Shown: one piece after another, positions 13,288 to 25,225 of the stretch
How positions within the stretch are numbered: the stretch's first letter is position 1
Layout: each line of letters opens with the position of its first letter
Origin: Baylisascaris procyonis
Taxonomy: Eukaryota > Nematoda > Chromadorea > Rhabditida > Ascarididae
Length of the DNA: 64,000 nucleotides
Assembly: GCA_037389465.1 (NCBI GenBank)
Contig: JAZARR010000123.1
Span: 2,240,501 to 2,304,500 of the forward strand
Direction: 5' to 3'
Translations under genes and position numbers: made by a program
Notes under the pieces: generated by a model
What the model saw: only the letters and a program-made list of their open reading frames with translations
The model's database searches: none
What the model was told of the DNA's origin: nothing

Positions 13288-16200
13288 AAGTGAAATAAAA
13301 ATTTTAAAAAATGAACGAAAGACCTACTTCGCGACAACGACATCCGTTGCGAATACAACTGCTTGTCTTAAGCTCTCTCGTTTATCCTTTTCGACGAATT
13401 TCGCTGCCGCCTTCACATGCTCAGATGCGATCTGATAGTAGGCCAACCTGAACAAGTCAATAAACCAAAGCACAAGACGGCAACAACCTCTGAAATCCAC
13501 TAAAAAAACATCAAAAAGCGGTTCAAGAACACCACTTCAACCCAGCTTCATAATCTGCTATTTCGTATTCTCAGCAATAGGATGGCGACTACAAAGCCCA
13601 TAATCAGCGGAACCTTTATACGCTATCATTAGTGTTGTGATGAACGACCGCGCTGCGACTAATTTTGCATAACGACCTCAGTGACTCATCTGGGGACGAA
13701 CCTCGATGGATGTGCAAGTATTTCTATTGCTAATTTAATTTCTTTTGATAATGCGGACAGCAGATCTCAAAGGCAAATATAACACAGGAAACGCAATGCC
13801 CGCACCAATTTAGGCCACATTTTGAGCTGTCATAAAACGGTGGCATCGATGGATAGGCACCCTATTCTTAAAATCCAGCTCATCGACGCAACGAAACCCG
13901 ATTCGTCAACCTTATTCCACTTGGAGAGAAAATGCACACTTCACAAACCTCATTTATAATCTGATTCAATAGCCGAAATTTGGAAATATCGAGAGAAAAA
14001 CGGACAAGCACACAAAAAAGCTTCAAACTAAAAAAACATGAAAACAAAGGAATGCTGCAAATAAACTATCAAGAGATCGATACCAGAAACGAACGAAAGA
14101 TCTAAATAAAACAACGGTAGGATCATATATAAGCTGGAAAGGGAATGGGGAAAGGCGCTCATATATAACACAAACGTTACCTCTGTCCCATTTTCTTGTC
14201 GATGTCTGCCTGCTCACCAAGGTGCACCATCGCGACTGCGCCATAAAGTTCCGCCTTTACATTACACGTTCGCAGCCATTCCTAAAATCTCACACTCAAT
14301 TCAGAGTCGACATCCTTACCAACAATCAAAACCGTCAAAAATATTTACACCGAATATTGAATATTTCCGGATAGCGGACCAACAAAAACAAAACATGATG
14401 GAATCGAATATTCACTTCACTCCTAATAAATTGCCGTATCTCAGCACAGTTTTACTCTTGCAACCCAAAACGCAATACAACTTAGGCAACTCAACAAATA
14501 GTGGCCCTATAAAGAAATATGGCTATGCTGCAATACACCTGTTAAAATAAACAGTACTCGTATACATTTACTGCGTGCACTCGATAAAACAAACCTTCAA
14601 CAAAGGATCCGATCCTTTCACCAATTCCCTATTTAATTACAATCTATGAACAAATGGCAACGACTTTTAAACCATACAGAATGAATCAAACTTCCAAGGA
14701 TAATACCATCCCAATCTTTCAGTTTTTGACCTAACAGCGCTAAGAGATACAATCAAAACAAACGCAAAAAAATGTTTCATCATTTGAATGATTCATCGCG
14801 AACGTAGAGGAAGAACACCACCATACACTTCCCAGCCAACAGCATTTCAAACCTTTTGCAGGTCAACACAGTGACATCACCAACAAAGAAATTACAGGAC
14901 ACAGTAATAGGATTACCGTTGGTGTGAGTTTTAATATCTATGTGCACCGATTAGATATGCCCAACAAATGAAAAACTTTCACGTAAACGCGCAATAACTC
15001 ACCCAATATTTAGAAGATGAAACAATATCGCTTATACCCGAATTCTCGAGATGCTCACAGCAATTCATATAAACATCTCGTAAATAGATTGCTATTTTTG
15101 CAATTACCGTATTCTTACGATGATCTATCAAACTTTTCTCGAGAATACATTCTTGTGCTTGAGCCTGAAAACAACATTAATTAACAAATAAAGGTAATAA
15201 AGCAATGATTTGTTACCTACAATGCATAAGATGATGACGAATCAAGTCCACCTCACGCAGATTGCCCAGACTCGCCGTGTTCCAGTGAAAGTATTTATAA
15301 AATTATAGCATTAGCCCATATCTCAATCAGCAAGCTTAATAGGCCCTTGTCGTAAGCCGAATGCAATGGGGTCCTGGCAAAGCAATATCAAAGATATACG
15401 ATTTGACTACAACGCAACATGTATCGTATCTGATCGAAAACAATAAATAAGCATTAAATCAGAGATTAGTCAAGAGAGTTGTTACGACTTACCAGAAGGA
15501 TATTGACATACCAAGTGAGAATTGATGGCTCAAAATCAACCGACGAGTATTTCGTAGCATTCATCTTATCTCTGATATGCTGGAATGGGAATGCAGCGCA
15601 TTGAAAATGTGTGAATGCGCTTTTTATCGACTGCAAATTAGATAATTTGATCGTTGCAAGATATAGAAAAATATATAAGCATCTATCTAAGAATTCTTGA
15701 CACAATGCGGTCGTCATAGAAAGACCTGAGAAACACTCTGACTACATAATAAAATCTTCAGTTTCTACACGATCCGAAATTATTTACATGTTTCAAGGTA
15801 CAGCTCAATAGTCATCTAGCCATAAATGAAGTCACTTGGATGCCGATTGCTTTCTGAACCTCCCCTTTAGTCTCTTCCTTAATGACGGCTCAAGGCAGGC
15901 AAAAAAAAAAAAAATAAATAAATAAATAAATAAAAACCTACACACAACATGAAATAAAAAACAACAACTTACATCCAAATCACTTCTCATCTCGTTGACC
16001 GCAATAGCAGCATGAACTGCACCGATATTGAACATAATACAAGTTAACTCAAAATTCACGTCCTCATAAACGGTCGAATTTGGCATATCCATTGCCTTAT
16101 CGAGCCTCAAATATCGGACACATGAGACATATTTAAGTCAAAGGGGAGCTAAGTATGACTGATAAGCTTATCACATCACCGCAATCAAAGTACTTGAACG

Positions 16201-18647
16201 CAGCATTAATTAAAGAGATATTTCAGATCACCGTTTCCCACTCAACTGATACAAAGAAGAATAGAAACTAGATGATAAAAAAGGTGATCTATTATTATGC
16301 AATAACAAAAGGTTTTGATAAACTTGTTTCATAATCATAGTATAGGTGAAGAAGGCGGAGGTATAATCTAAGAACTTTAAAAAATAACAGCCAGACCATT
16401 TGCCTCATAAACAAAGTTCAACGTTCTATTACCTAGACCCAATTTTCATCCAATTTGTATGCTCTCATTGAATAGGTAAAAAAAAAACAACTTCAAATAC
16501 GTTACAGTGAAAAGATGTTTCGAGACATGCAAGTGCTCAAGTTTTTTCTTTTCAACTTTAAATGGTCACAAATATTTCTGCTCTCTAAGTTTGTCTTTTC
16601 ACATATACAACATCCCTCATATTCATGTCACAGCGTTCAACCCAGACGACAAAACATTGCCCCAGCAATCGCCCTCTATCTACGCTAGCCAAATATAACT
16701 AGATCATTTAGCTGAAAGAACTCTCATTGACGTAATCTACACCACGATCACACCTCTGCAAATCACTCGTAATACAAATAAACCTGCACCAAGCCGATTA
16801 TCGTTTCTCCAATGCCTCGATCTCATAAAGAAGCATTCAAAGAATAGAAAACCCGAGGAAAGGCTTCATGAAGAGTATGCGGATCGCCGATAATCTGGTG
16901 ATCGCGATCGTGTCAAAATAACAAGAAATGACCGCCAGAAGGACATCCTCACGGGTCACTGACAACCAAATAGCCGAATCGATTAAAGGTAAGAAAACTA
17001 ACCATGAGAATGGTATCTTCAATGGATCGCCCTCCTCCATCGGAAAGCGACTCTTCATCATCGTCAACTGTGCATAATATCGCTTCATCTGACATACGGT
17101 CTCCACGTCAGCAATTAAACGTCCAAATTGCTGAAACATTTCCATATCACACTGCAAACAACTGCATTAAAAAAATATACCGTATTTTTCTTTAAGCTGA
17201 ACACCACTCTAAAACAGCAAAGATCCTCCCGAATGGAATATAAGCCTTTGGAATTTTTAGAAAAATTGCGCGTCATGGTGTTCTATTCGAAGAAATACGG
17301 TAAATGTAACGGCCAAACAAACAACCCATCAATAATATAATATAGATGCGACCATAATTACCGGAAATAAAAAAGCATCAACTTAACAGATGCGGAATTG
17401 CTTGGAAAAAAAATTAATCGAAACTAAAATCATACATATGTGTCTGATTTAAATAGTTTTTTTATTTTTTTATTTTATTGTTCACACCGGAGAACTAAAA
17501 TAAATAAAACAAGTTTGAACCAGAAATTTGTTTCAAGACCGGTTTCCACTATTGCAAGCAAATTTTTATACGTCCAACGCCAATAACGCTTTTTTTTCAA
17601 TTGAAAAATTCACGTCAACGGCCGAACTCAACGATCCAGTTGTCTCGCAAACTCCGTACCGTTAAAAGAGATCCTAATATCGACCGAACAGCAACAATTT
17701 CAACAAGCTAGGATTTATAACCTTCTTCCTCTTAGTACCCTTGTTTACCAGATCGACCAAACTACAAGAATTTGCAACAACAACGACCAAACTACAAGAA
17801 TTTCAAGATTTACAGCACAACATTGGCCGAGAAGGAGACTCGCATTTGAACATCGCATCTGGCAATCCAGCGTAATAGACGATCAACTATACTAAACCTA
17901 TAAGTTAAAGACCCTTCTAGAGGTCAAAATTACCTATATAAAGTCATATTAGAGTCTTTTTCTTGCATCCCCCCCCCCTCCGTCTTCTCTGCGCTCACCG
18001 TCGTTTGTTCTCTACTTGAATTTTTTGGCTTCTTAAGTCAGCAACACATGAAAACAACGTCATGAAAATGAACCATACGTAAAATAAAACAAAAAGAAAT
18101 GAAAAATTACCGCTCGTAAAGACATCATTTCATTGATTGCGGCTTCATATTTCGATGGATCATCTTGATAATGCATCAAGATGTACTGAAAACGGTGATA
18201 TTTATGAGTGCAATAACATGGATGGCATCTCTAATCTGTTACAGACAGCCGTTAACCTCTACTGGCTGTCAATAACGGTCAACAGCACTAGTATTGCATT
18301 ATTGCCATTTATTACAGATTTGAAACGCTAAGAACATATATTATAGATTCATCAAAAGCCGGATGCTCGTTGCGGCTTCAACATTGGCTAGCCTGAGCAA
18401 CTCGACCTTTTGAAACTCGAAGCCCCCGAGCTTAGAAGCTTATGAATCAACTTCGTCAAGAATCATCAAAACTTTAATGCCAACGGACTTTGAATACCAC
18501 AAACTTGCCAATTAAAAATAATAGTCGAATACATAAAACTCGAACAAATATTACCTCTTTAATTTTCGTGGAGAATTCTGCTGGAAGTGAAGTTGTTGAG
18601 AATTTAAATTCGGGTGCTAACATCGGTAATCGTGGCATTCCTTCCAT
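146..18647 (-). CDS. PTPN23: HD-PTP / EGO-2-like Bro1 and V-domain protein, 23 exons, 3' end outside the window
   Basis: ESCRT-associated endosomal sorting protein; in the family the Bro1 domain binds ESCRT-III and the V domain binds partners and ubiquitin. Exons, high to low: 18647-18555, 18185-18111, 17151-17003, 16105-15973, 15630-15493, 15164-15003, 14281-14181, 13447-13328, 13007-12929, 12384-12203, 10545-10400, 9718-9636, 9099-9029, 8840-8725, 8244-8090, 7716-7565, 7159-7011, 6780-6610, 6489-6337, 4798-4694, 3209-2104, 1039-854, 277-146 (1,319 residues). The start MEGMPRLPML matches vertebrate HD-PTP MEAVPRMPM rather than ALIX, and an in-frame TGA lies four codons upstream. Bro1 is about residues 1-385, with AQAQECILEK and KKENDFIYHERVP. 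V domain is about 386-700, with YSEEKAK and DDITAKCL. A charged helix (EEEKAAKEKEKQRLEEQRR) follows, then about 470 residues rich in Q, P, S and A. Introns are large and otherwise hold only repeats. No tyrosine phosphatase signature is seen before the left edge, so whether that domain exists is open. The last three exons are the least certain. Confidence 0.9.
5014..5076. repeat. Short tandem duplication in an HD-PTP intron
   Basis: Two 31-32-base units beginning GAAATTNTCGTAAAATA, at 5014 and 5046, with several differences. Confidence 0.6.
5219..5347 (+). repeat. Dispersed repeat, copy A (HD-PTP intron)
   Basis: Shares TGTTGTGATGAA, GACCGCGCTGCGAC and ATCGACCTCAGTGA with copies at 11248 and 13633. 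Similarity to copy B continues through CTGTTCTTCTCTGCCCT to CAAACCCATTTGCT and more weakly beyond. Same orientation in all copies. Confidence 0.75.
11248..11376 (+). repeat. Dispersed repeat, copy B (HD-PTP intron)
   Basis: The copy most similar to copy A over about 130 bases, with a handful of substitutions. Flanks do not show clear terminal inverted repeats or a target-site duplication by eye. Confidence 0.75.
11891..11959. repeat. Short local duplication in an HD-PTP intron
   Basis: GCATTTATAGTTTTTAAATA followed by ACTTCAT at 11891 recurs with small changes at 11934, 43 bases on. Confidence 0.7.
13204..13284. repeat. TA dinucleotide microsatellite in an HD-PTP intron
   Basis: About 40 uninterrupted TA units between HD-PTP exons 8 and 9. 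Confidence 0.95.
13633..13692 (+). repeat. Dispersed repeat, short copy C (HD-PTP intron)
   Basis: Only the first 60 or so bases of the repeat are present (TGTTGTGATGAACGACCG to CCTCAGTGACTCATCTG), with small deletions; the rest is missing, so this is a truncated copy. Confidence 0.7.
15900..15936. repeat. Poly-A and AAAT microsatellite in an HD-PTP intron
   Basis: A run of A followed by about six AAAT units, just downstream (on the minus strand) of the exon 4 donor. Confidence 0.9.
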
Positions 18648-18779
18648 CTTGTCGTTTCACCTCTGGCACAGTGATGTGCACTCCACCGACAGCCAATTCA
18701 GCAATACTGAAATCAACAAGTCAATATTGTAAGTCATCATTCAAAAACATCGCCAGAACGCTTGAATGACCGCTCGAAA

Positions 18780-18910
18780 AGGTGGCGAGTGGGTAAAAGC
18801 TGGAGGAGGAGGAGGGTAAGGAGTAGGAGGGAAGGTTAGGAAAGGGAGTCTGGAGGGGGGAGGGGGGTGGGGAGGGAGTGAAAGTTATTGGGGGAGGTAG
18901 GGGAGGAAAG
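18780..18910 (+). repeat. G-rich, G-quadruplex-prone block upstream of HD-PTP
   Basis: The plus strand carries repeated runs of three to six G separated by short A/T-containing loops, including GGAGGGGGGAGGGGGG near 18850. It begins about 130 bases upstream of the HD-PTP start codon, on the template strand of that gene. Confidence 0.6.
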
Positions 18911-19136
18911 GAGTTGATACGCTTTCTCGACATTAGAGATCAATGAGTGAGTGATTCATCGTTCTCAACATTAAACTGCTACGATCTGCGCGCTTAGAAG
19001 AGCTTGCAAAAACAGTCGCCAAATTACTTCCCAGAAATTACCATGCAAGCTGTTTAGCTAATCATGTAACACAAGTTTATCGTGAGTGGACGACTTTTTT
19101 GTCGATCAGAGATAGAAGAGAGCGATAACACTGATT

Positions 19137-19200
19137 GGTGGGGAATTGAAGAAGAAGGGGGGAGGGGGGAAGGGAATATGGGTGGAGTAGGAGAGAGGCC
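19137..19200 (+). repeat. Second G-rich block upstream of HD-PTP
   Basis: GGTGGGG, then GGGGGGAGGGGGGAAGGG and GGGTGG occur within about 60 bases on the plus strand, the same strand polarity as the block 250 bases nearer the gene. Confidence 0.5.
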
Positions 19201-21065
19201 AATCTCATTTCTATAGAAATTTGCATAAATGAGAAATGCAAGAAGCAATGAGCGATACATAAAGAGATAAAGCAGATCATTGAAGCTTATTCGTAGGAAG
19301 CATTCTAAACAATAAAATCCTTCTCCCAATTCAATAGAGCGCGCTCATTTATAAAAGATACTGATCTACCGGCTCCACCGTTCTCACATGGATAAAAGAC
19401 AATCCTTTAACAGATTTTTCATAGTGGGTGGTCAAAAAATGCGTGAAAATTAAGTGGAGAGGATTGGCACAATTTGCAACCCCATTATATAATAATAAAA
19501 CTTGTTGAACAATGAATGAATGCATTTATGTTTTATTTGAATTTATCGATCGTAAATAAAAAATCCGAACCGACGTGTCTTCTTCGACCGTTTCTTAATT
19601 TTTTAAAGGTTTATGGGAAAACACAAAAAATGGTAGAAGAGGATGATTCAAAATATTCTACACAAGGAATTCGCTAAGCTAGTCTCGATGAATGCCGAAC
19701 TGAAACTGTCGGACAAGCAGACAGACATATACATACGCAGACATAATTCGTCATCAAAACCTATAAATGCAAATTTGTCAAGGCGCAAAAAAAAAACTCG
19801 CTAGGAAAAAGATAAAAATCAACGTAGAAGTGAGCTATGCTTTGAGCACGAGCCAAGTTATGACATTCATATGACGTTAATGTGTCCATAAAATGATGCC
19901 AATATATAAATATTCACGAAAAATTTTCAATAATACTTTCAATAAGGACGAAAGCAGAATGCTGAATGGAAGCGATCCTCATATTGGCTTCAAAATCCAT
20001 CCCAAACAAACTATGGAATAAATCCAGGAAGATTATAAAAAAAACTTATCCAACTTCAGAAGAGCGACCGAACAAACCTACCACCCAACTATCGGTTCCA
20101 TTCTCTGACGTCATTATCGCTATTTTGGAAAATTTTCACCCATCGATGACAGAACGCGCAAAAGCAGAGAATTAGACGGTAGTTGTGATACAAATTGAGA
20201 TTTCGCATAGATGTAGAGAAAAAAAAGAGGATTTTAATTGATTTTTTCAACATTAGTGAACGTTTTAGCGAGTACTTTTGGGAAATCAAATAATAAGATA
20301 GATTTTTGATCCATATAAGGAAATAATATCACTAAACCTGAAAACGACAGACGACGCAAAAATAGCATACAGAGAAGCAGAGAGGGTGAAAAATTGCTCG
20401 CTGTCGATTATCATTCGCAAGTGTTGTCATCGATCGATGGTCCAAAAACCAATCGTTTTTAGCCGAATTTCCGTGAGAAATTGGTTTCTGGATTATATAG
20501 CGAAATAAACAGTTCATTTCGGAAGTGGTACTTCATTCGTTATGAAAATCGGCCAATAATAAAAATATTCAATCAATAAAGGTGATGAAATTCGAAGAAA
20601 ATGCAAGAAACTCGAAAAAGTTGGAAAATTATCGGCTATTTTGATCGTGACCACCCATCGAAGTCGGACTTGATTCGCCCGAACTTCACGAACATCAAGT
20701 TTTTGAAATTTTAACGCTTTCGGATGCGTTACTAAGTGATTTTGGATGTAATATTAACTAATTTGCATAACTAACTGGATGCAATAATTTGCATATTACA
20801 TACGCAAATTGCGCAAATGTATAATATGGAAAAAGTGATGTTATAATATCACATTTAACTCACGCTTTCTGCTCCTTGCTTTTCGTAAATGAAGAGAGCT
20901 CTGTTTTATAACTCAATTTTATAGAAATTTCAAGTCAGATTTATACTAACCATCACTGATAGATAGCAATGCTGAAACATGTATTACGTTTTAGATTTCA
21001 CTACCTTTTCAAAAAAAAATTATTGTAGCTGCAACAGTGCAAAAAAGTCGGAATGTGAGTCTCAC

Positions 21066-21185
21066 CACGAATAATAGCATATGGTAATCTTTGCTTCGCA
21101 ACGCTTCTAGACTTTGTCTAGCGAACTGACCGAATTCTTTCTTATTTGGCGCGCTTCCTAAACGGTAATACGACGTGATCTCAAC
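21066..21185 (-). CDS. Orphan 120-base exon of an unrecognised gene
   Basis: Between TTGATTCAG (acceptor) and GTGAGA (donor) lies an open stretch of exactly 40 codons, phase 0 at both ends. It reads VEITSYYRLGSAPNKKEF then GQFARQSLEALRSKDYHMLLFV. Its composition is richer in charged and G/C-ending codons than the surroundings, and unlike most local ORFs it is not low complexity. I do not recognise the family. It lies upstream of the HD-PTP start on the same strand. Possible partners in the same direction are a 21-base stretch at 20951-20971 with TTTCAG and GTTAGT borders and an open piece near 20850-20890 ending at GTGAGT. It could be a small separate gene or a spurious exon. Confidence 0.35.
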
Positions 21186-21719
21186 CTGAATCAACGCACA
21201 GAAATTTTTGAGATTTGTGGATTGTTTGTTGTCCGTGGAGATGTTGGTTCAAATTGCATTCCTTAATTAGACGTACGACATTTCACTGGCTATTTAAATA
21301 AATTTGAATAATTTAATTGTAACGTTTCAGTTGCTATCGTTGCGGCCGTCTAACGTCAACCTCGATCATGGTTTTCCATCACAATCGAGTTGTAAAAATA
21401 AGTAAATTTGAAACTCCAGATGAGTTTATAAAAATTTCACATTAGAATATCTACGATACTCGACGTTGAAAATGATCTATCTTTAAATTCGACGATTTCA
21501 TCGCATTTTTTTTTGACACGTTTCTATGGATCAAATCTCGCTCTTTTGCGATTTTTTGCTACTAAAAGAAAAAAAGATTGCTTAGAAAATTTCAACTGAT
21601 GATTTGAGTAAAACCAACCGGCTGGCATAAATATTCTTGCGATTGTCTTACATGGAGAATTCATGTAAAACTATGAGTAAACCATAAATTATTCAAAAAT
21701 CGAATATTCTTTCGTTACT

Positions 21720-21766
21720 TTTATTTTATTTTATTTATTTATTTATTTATTTATTTATTTTGAGTT
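21720..21766. repeat. ATTT/TTTA microsatellite upstream of U1-C
   Basis: TTTA units with a few longer T runs, about 170 bases before the U1-C start. Confidence 0.9.
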
Positions 21767-21926
21767 GTAACTCAACGAAAACCCAAAAGAAAAACTCATT
21801 AATTTAGCAGATGATAGCCGTATGATAGTATCATAAATCTTAACGTGTATAATTGACATTCAACACATATTAGTGAATCGTGCTATCACATAATTGTGTT
21901 GATGGGATGCAATTTATCATTGAATT

Positions 21927-21938
21927 TTTCAATTTTAG
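21927..21938 (+). promoter_or_regulatory. Putative spliced-leader acceptor of U1-C
   Basis: A T-rich tract ending in AATTTTAG sits directly before the ATG, with no donor and no reading frame leading into it. In nematodes this arrangement marks trans-splicing, giving an essentially leader-only 5' UTR. Sequence pattern only; no transcript evidence. Confidence 0.6.
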
Positions 21939-23913
21939 ATGCCAAAGTATTACTGCGATTATTGTGATACGTTTCTTACGCACGATTCACCATCAGTGAG
22001 AAAGACACATAATGGAGGTCGAAAACATAAGGTAAGTAAGTTATCAGTATTGTGGTTTAAAATTTTTTTATATATTGCAGCTAGATGTGAATAGCGCAAT
22101 CAAGCATTTGATGTTTATGCACTGGCTTGACCTTCTTCTATGCTGAGTTTGCGGTTTTAAAGTGCTTCAAGTTTTATCTTGTTTCAAGTTGGTTTTTATT
22201 TAACTAGATGGTAGGTATGCTCAGCCAATTTCAAAGGTTGCGAATTATTTCAAAGTGATTAAAATTTAACCGTTCCTCTCGGTTATTTTATTACCACATA
22301 TATCAGTTCAATGATAATAACGATGACTAGAACAGTAAAAATATCCTTGCATGCTTTACATCATAGTCGACTTTCTTTTGCACTTTTTTATTCGTCCATT
22401 TCATAGTTGCCCTCTGCATTTAATGGTATTTTATCAGAACAAATTTCGCTGTTAATCTTTGCAATGAAGTGTTTGAAAGCTCGATATTGGAGTAACGAAA
22501 CAATAATAGGCCTAGCTGATATTTGTGGTCAACGTCAAATTAGTCTAGTAGTGGTAATTCTTCCGGAAGGATTTAAAGTTTTCTTCCTTATTATTATTAT
22601 CATTTTCAATGCTATAGAAGATTGACATAGGAAAAATGCACATACGATAGACAATATGTGCATAGTAAAACTCGAATTTTTTTTTTTGAAGCATGTTCAC
22701 GAATTAACGATTGTAACAGACAATGTCATATTGAAGTATGCAACTTTCTATGCTTTATCTGGCCAAATCTTGGCCATATTAACCTTAATCCCTCTTTTAT
22801 CCCTCTTCTTCTATCGCGAAGGCATTGTTCTTCTTTACGCTTATATCGATCACGATCTTTTCGGTGATTTAAGCATTAAATTGAGCATTTCAGTGCAGAC
22901 GACAAATTTATATTGATGCAAAAATCTTCAAATATAATAATTTTTTTTTAAATATATAAATATTTTTTTCTTAAAGGAAAATGTACGTATGTTCTATCAA
23001 AAATGGATGGAAGAACAAGCGCAAAAATTGGTTGACGCAACGACAAAAGCTTTTACACAAGGACGCATTGGTGTTGCAGCGCCACCTGTAGCTGCCGGTG
23101 GTGCAGGTGCAGCACCAAGAATGCCGATTGTATGCTTTTTCGAACCTTTTTGAATCCATTAGCTCTCACTTACAAATGATTTTAATTATTTTATTGTCTT
23201 CTACGGTTCCATTATGAAAATTGAGATGTGCTTTTAGCAGCACTTACCTGGAAAGGTGCAGACGTTTTATTAACTCAGAAGGGATGGTCTCTCTATTATG
23301 TCAGTAATAAATATATTGTTCAGTGAATATAAAAATTGCTAAATTTTACTGTATTTTTGAACATTTCTGAAGCATCTAAAATTCATATGGTATCTGGTAA
23401 CGTAAAAAAATAACGTAATAGATGATAGAAGGTTATATTATTGAAAAAAGCTTGTCATTTTGTTATATTCGGCATATCCTTCGAAGTGATTGAAATTGAT
23501 ATAGAGTGAAGATACACTTAAAGGATAAATTGACTTTGAAAAAAACGATGTTGATACGATCAATCAATAATTAGTAATTGTTGCTTGTCTATAATCAATC
23601 AATAATGATCAAGTTTATGAAAAAACAAAAGAGGGATTATTTGTTAAATTTTTTTTTAAACGACTGCAAAAATACAGCGTTTTAGTGAGATTATTATGAA
23701 GCATAGACATAACTCTTGAAATAAAATAGTATAATATTTCAGACAATGCCAGGACCACGTGGAGCACCAATAATGCCACCAATAGGAGCACCACCGATGC
23801 GTGGACCAATGCCATTCCCATATCCGCCGATGGGAGCTGCCATGGGTCCGCCAGGGATGATGATAAGGCCACCGTTTATGATGCCTCCAGCTGCACGTAT
23901 GGGAATGAGATGA
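21939..23913 (+). CDS. SNRPC: U1 small nuclear ribonucleoprotein C (U1-C)
   Basis: Core protein of the U1 snRNP that stabilises pairing between U1 snRNA and the 5' splice site in the nucleus. Exons 21939-22031, 22977-23129 and 23743-23913 give 138 residues (human protein: 159). Exon 1 encodes the whole U1-C type C2H2 finger: C6, C9, H24 and H30 within [19 protein letters not shown] and the following TH...RKHK. Exon 2 carries [16 protein letters not shown], the helix that follows the finger in the family. Exon 3 is the expected Pro/Met/Gly-rich tail ([12 protein letters not shown] and similar), ending GMR. The start codon directly follows an acceptor-like AATTTTAG, consistent with spliced-leader addition. 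The intron 1 acceptor is TTAAAG, with A at -3. It lies head to head with the HD-PTP gene, about 3.3 kb away. Identification is near certain. Confidence 0.97.
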
Positions 23914-25079
23914 GAAAAAAAGGCATTGTCGATCTTATATCCTCTCGCTTTTTTTTGTGTTTCAAGCTCACAACATGTTTATCTCGTTCGCAGATTAATT
24001 AAAAAAAAAAAAAAAAGAATTGAGAGGTGATCCGAATGGAACGGACCCGGACTTGATGATGACGTATCATTGTGAATCATTCGTAGATTTGAGGGAATAC
24101 GATAGAAGGAGCCAGGCGTGGAGCATTGTTTGTTTCACCTCGTTGGAGCTTTATTATTGGCTTCCTTTGTTGTAGTCCTTCACATTTGCATGTAGTTTAT
24201 CAAAGTCAATCGTCACGCTGCAATACTCCGAGGGGATTTATTGAATGCACTATAGGATAATGCAAGACTCGGCACATAAATATATTTCCCCCTTGCGCAC
24301 AACTACGAGTGAAATATTTTCTTCTTTTATGAGGATTTTATTATACATTTACCAATTTCAATGTTCTCTTTTATGAAAGTTGATGTATATTGACCACTCT
24401 AAAACATTTTATAATATGCGTAATGTTTTATTTTTATTTTTTAAAAATCCTTATTGTCTTTTTTTGAGTATATTTCGAGGGAAATTATTGCGATTTTTTA
24501 GCTCATTCCAAATTTTATTTTATATGACTTCTAGTTGTTGCATATATGGAAAAATTTTTCTGGGATTAGATTGCAGTTCCCCGTCTCCCTCTCCCCTCTC
24601 CCCTCTTCTTCCTTCCCTCCTCTTTATCGCCGAATCCCCCTCTCTAGTGATTAATTTTTCACGTTGAGATAACACCTTCAGATTTGTTTTAATCTATTCC
24701 CGAAATATATCCTTAATATCACCAATTTTGAAAATTATTTAGATATTCCTCAAAAATCTTCATCCACACTAAAATGCATTTATACCAAAAATTTGAATTT
24801 ATTTTTTTCTTATATTTGCATTTGCAATTAGTTTATTTGATTAGTGCATTGAGAAGGATTATGAATCCTGAAGTTTGGGTTCGCATTTCTTGTTCCTCCA
24901 CTGTCTTCTTGCGCCTCTTTTATTCTCCTTCGACCCCTCACCTTTATATTTGTTCGTTCGCAATTGCGCACCTTCGAATAAAATCGTAACGATATATGCA
25001 TAGTTTTTCGGTAGTGTTTTTAATGTTCTTATGGCTTGAATCTTCGATGCTTTCATCCATCAAAAGATTTGTTTTTTGT

Positions 25080-25225
25080 GTACGTATCAAGTTCAATAAC
25101 TTGTCGTTACGTCGATGTGGTCATTCGTGTACTTATCAAATTATCGGTACGTTGTTGTGGTCATTTGTGGTCATTTGCGTACCTATGAAGTTGGATAAGT
25201 TGTCCTTACATTGATGTGGTCATTG
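25080..25225 (+). repeat. Three degenerate tandem repeats of about 48 bases
   Basis: Units starting at about 25080, 25128 and 25178 each run from a GTACNTATNAA-like start to a GATGTGGTCATT-like end. The middle unit has an extra GTGGTCATTT. No coding potential seen. Confidence 0.55.

Larger units (their letters stand above)
18648..21938. other. Divergent spacer between HD-PTP and U1-C
   Basis: The 5' ends of both genes face each other here, so promoter elements for both should lie within. Visible contents are two G-rich blocks (18780-18910 and 19137-19200), the orphan exon at 21066-21185 and an ATTT microsatellite at 21722-21766. No clear TATA box or other motif stands out. Confidence 0.6.

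Noticed and set aside
18721..18933. Minus-strand Pro/Ser-rich ORF
   Set aside because: It only reads the complement of the G-rich block and has no acceptor or homology.
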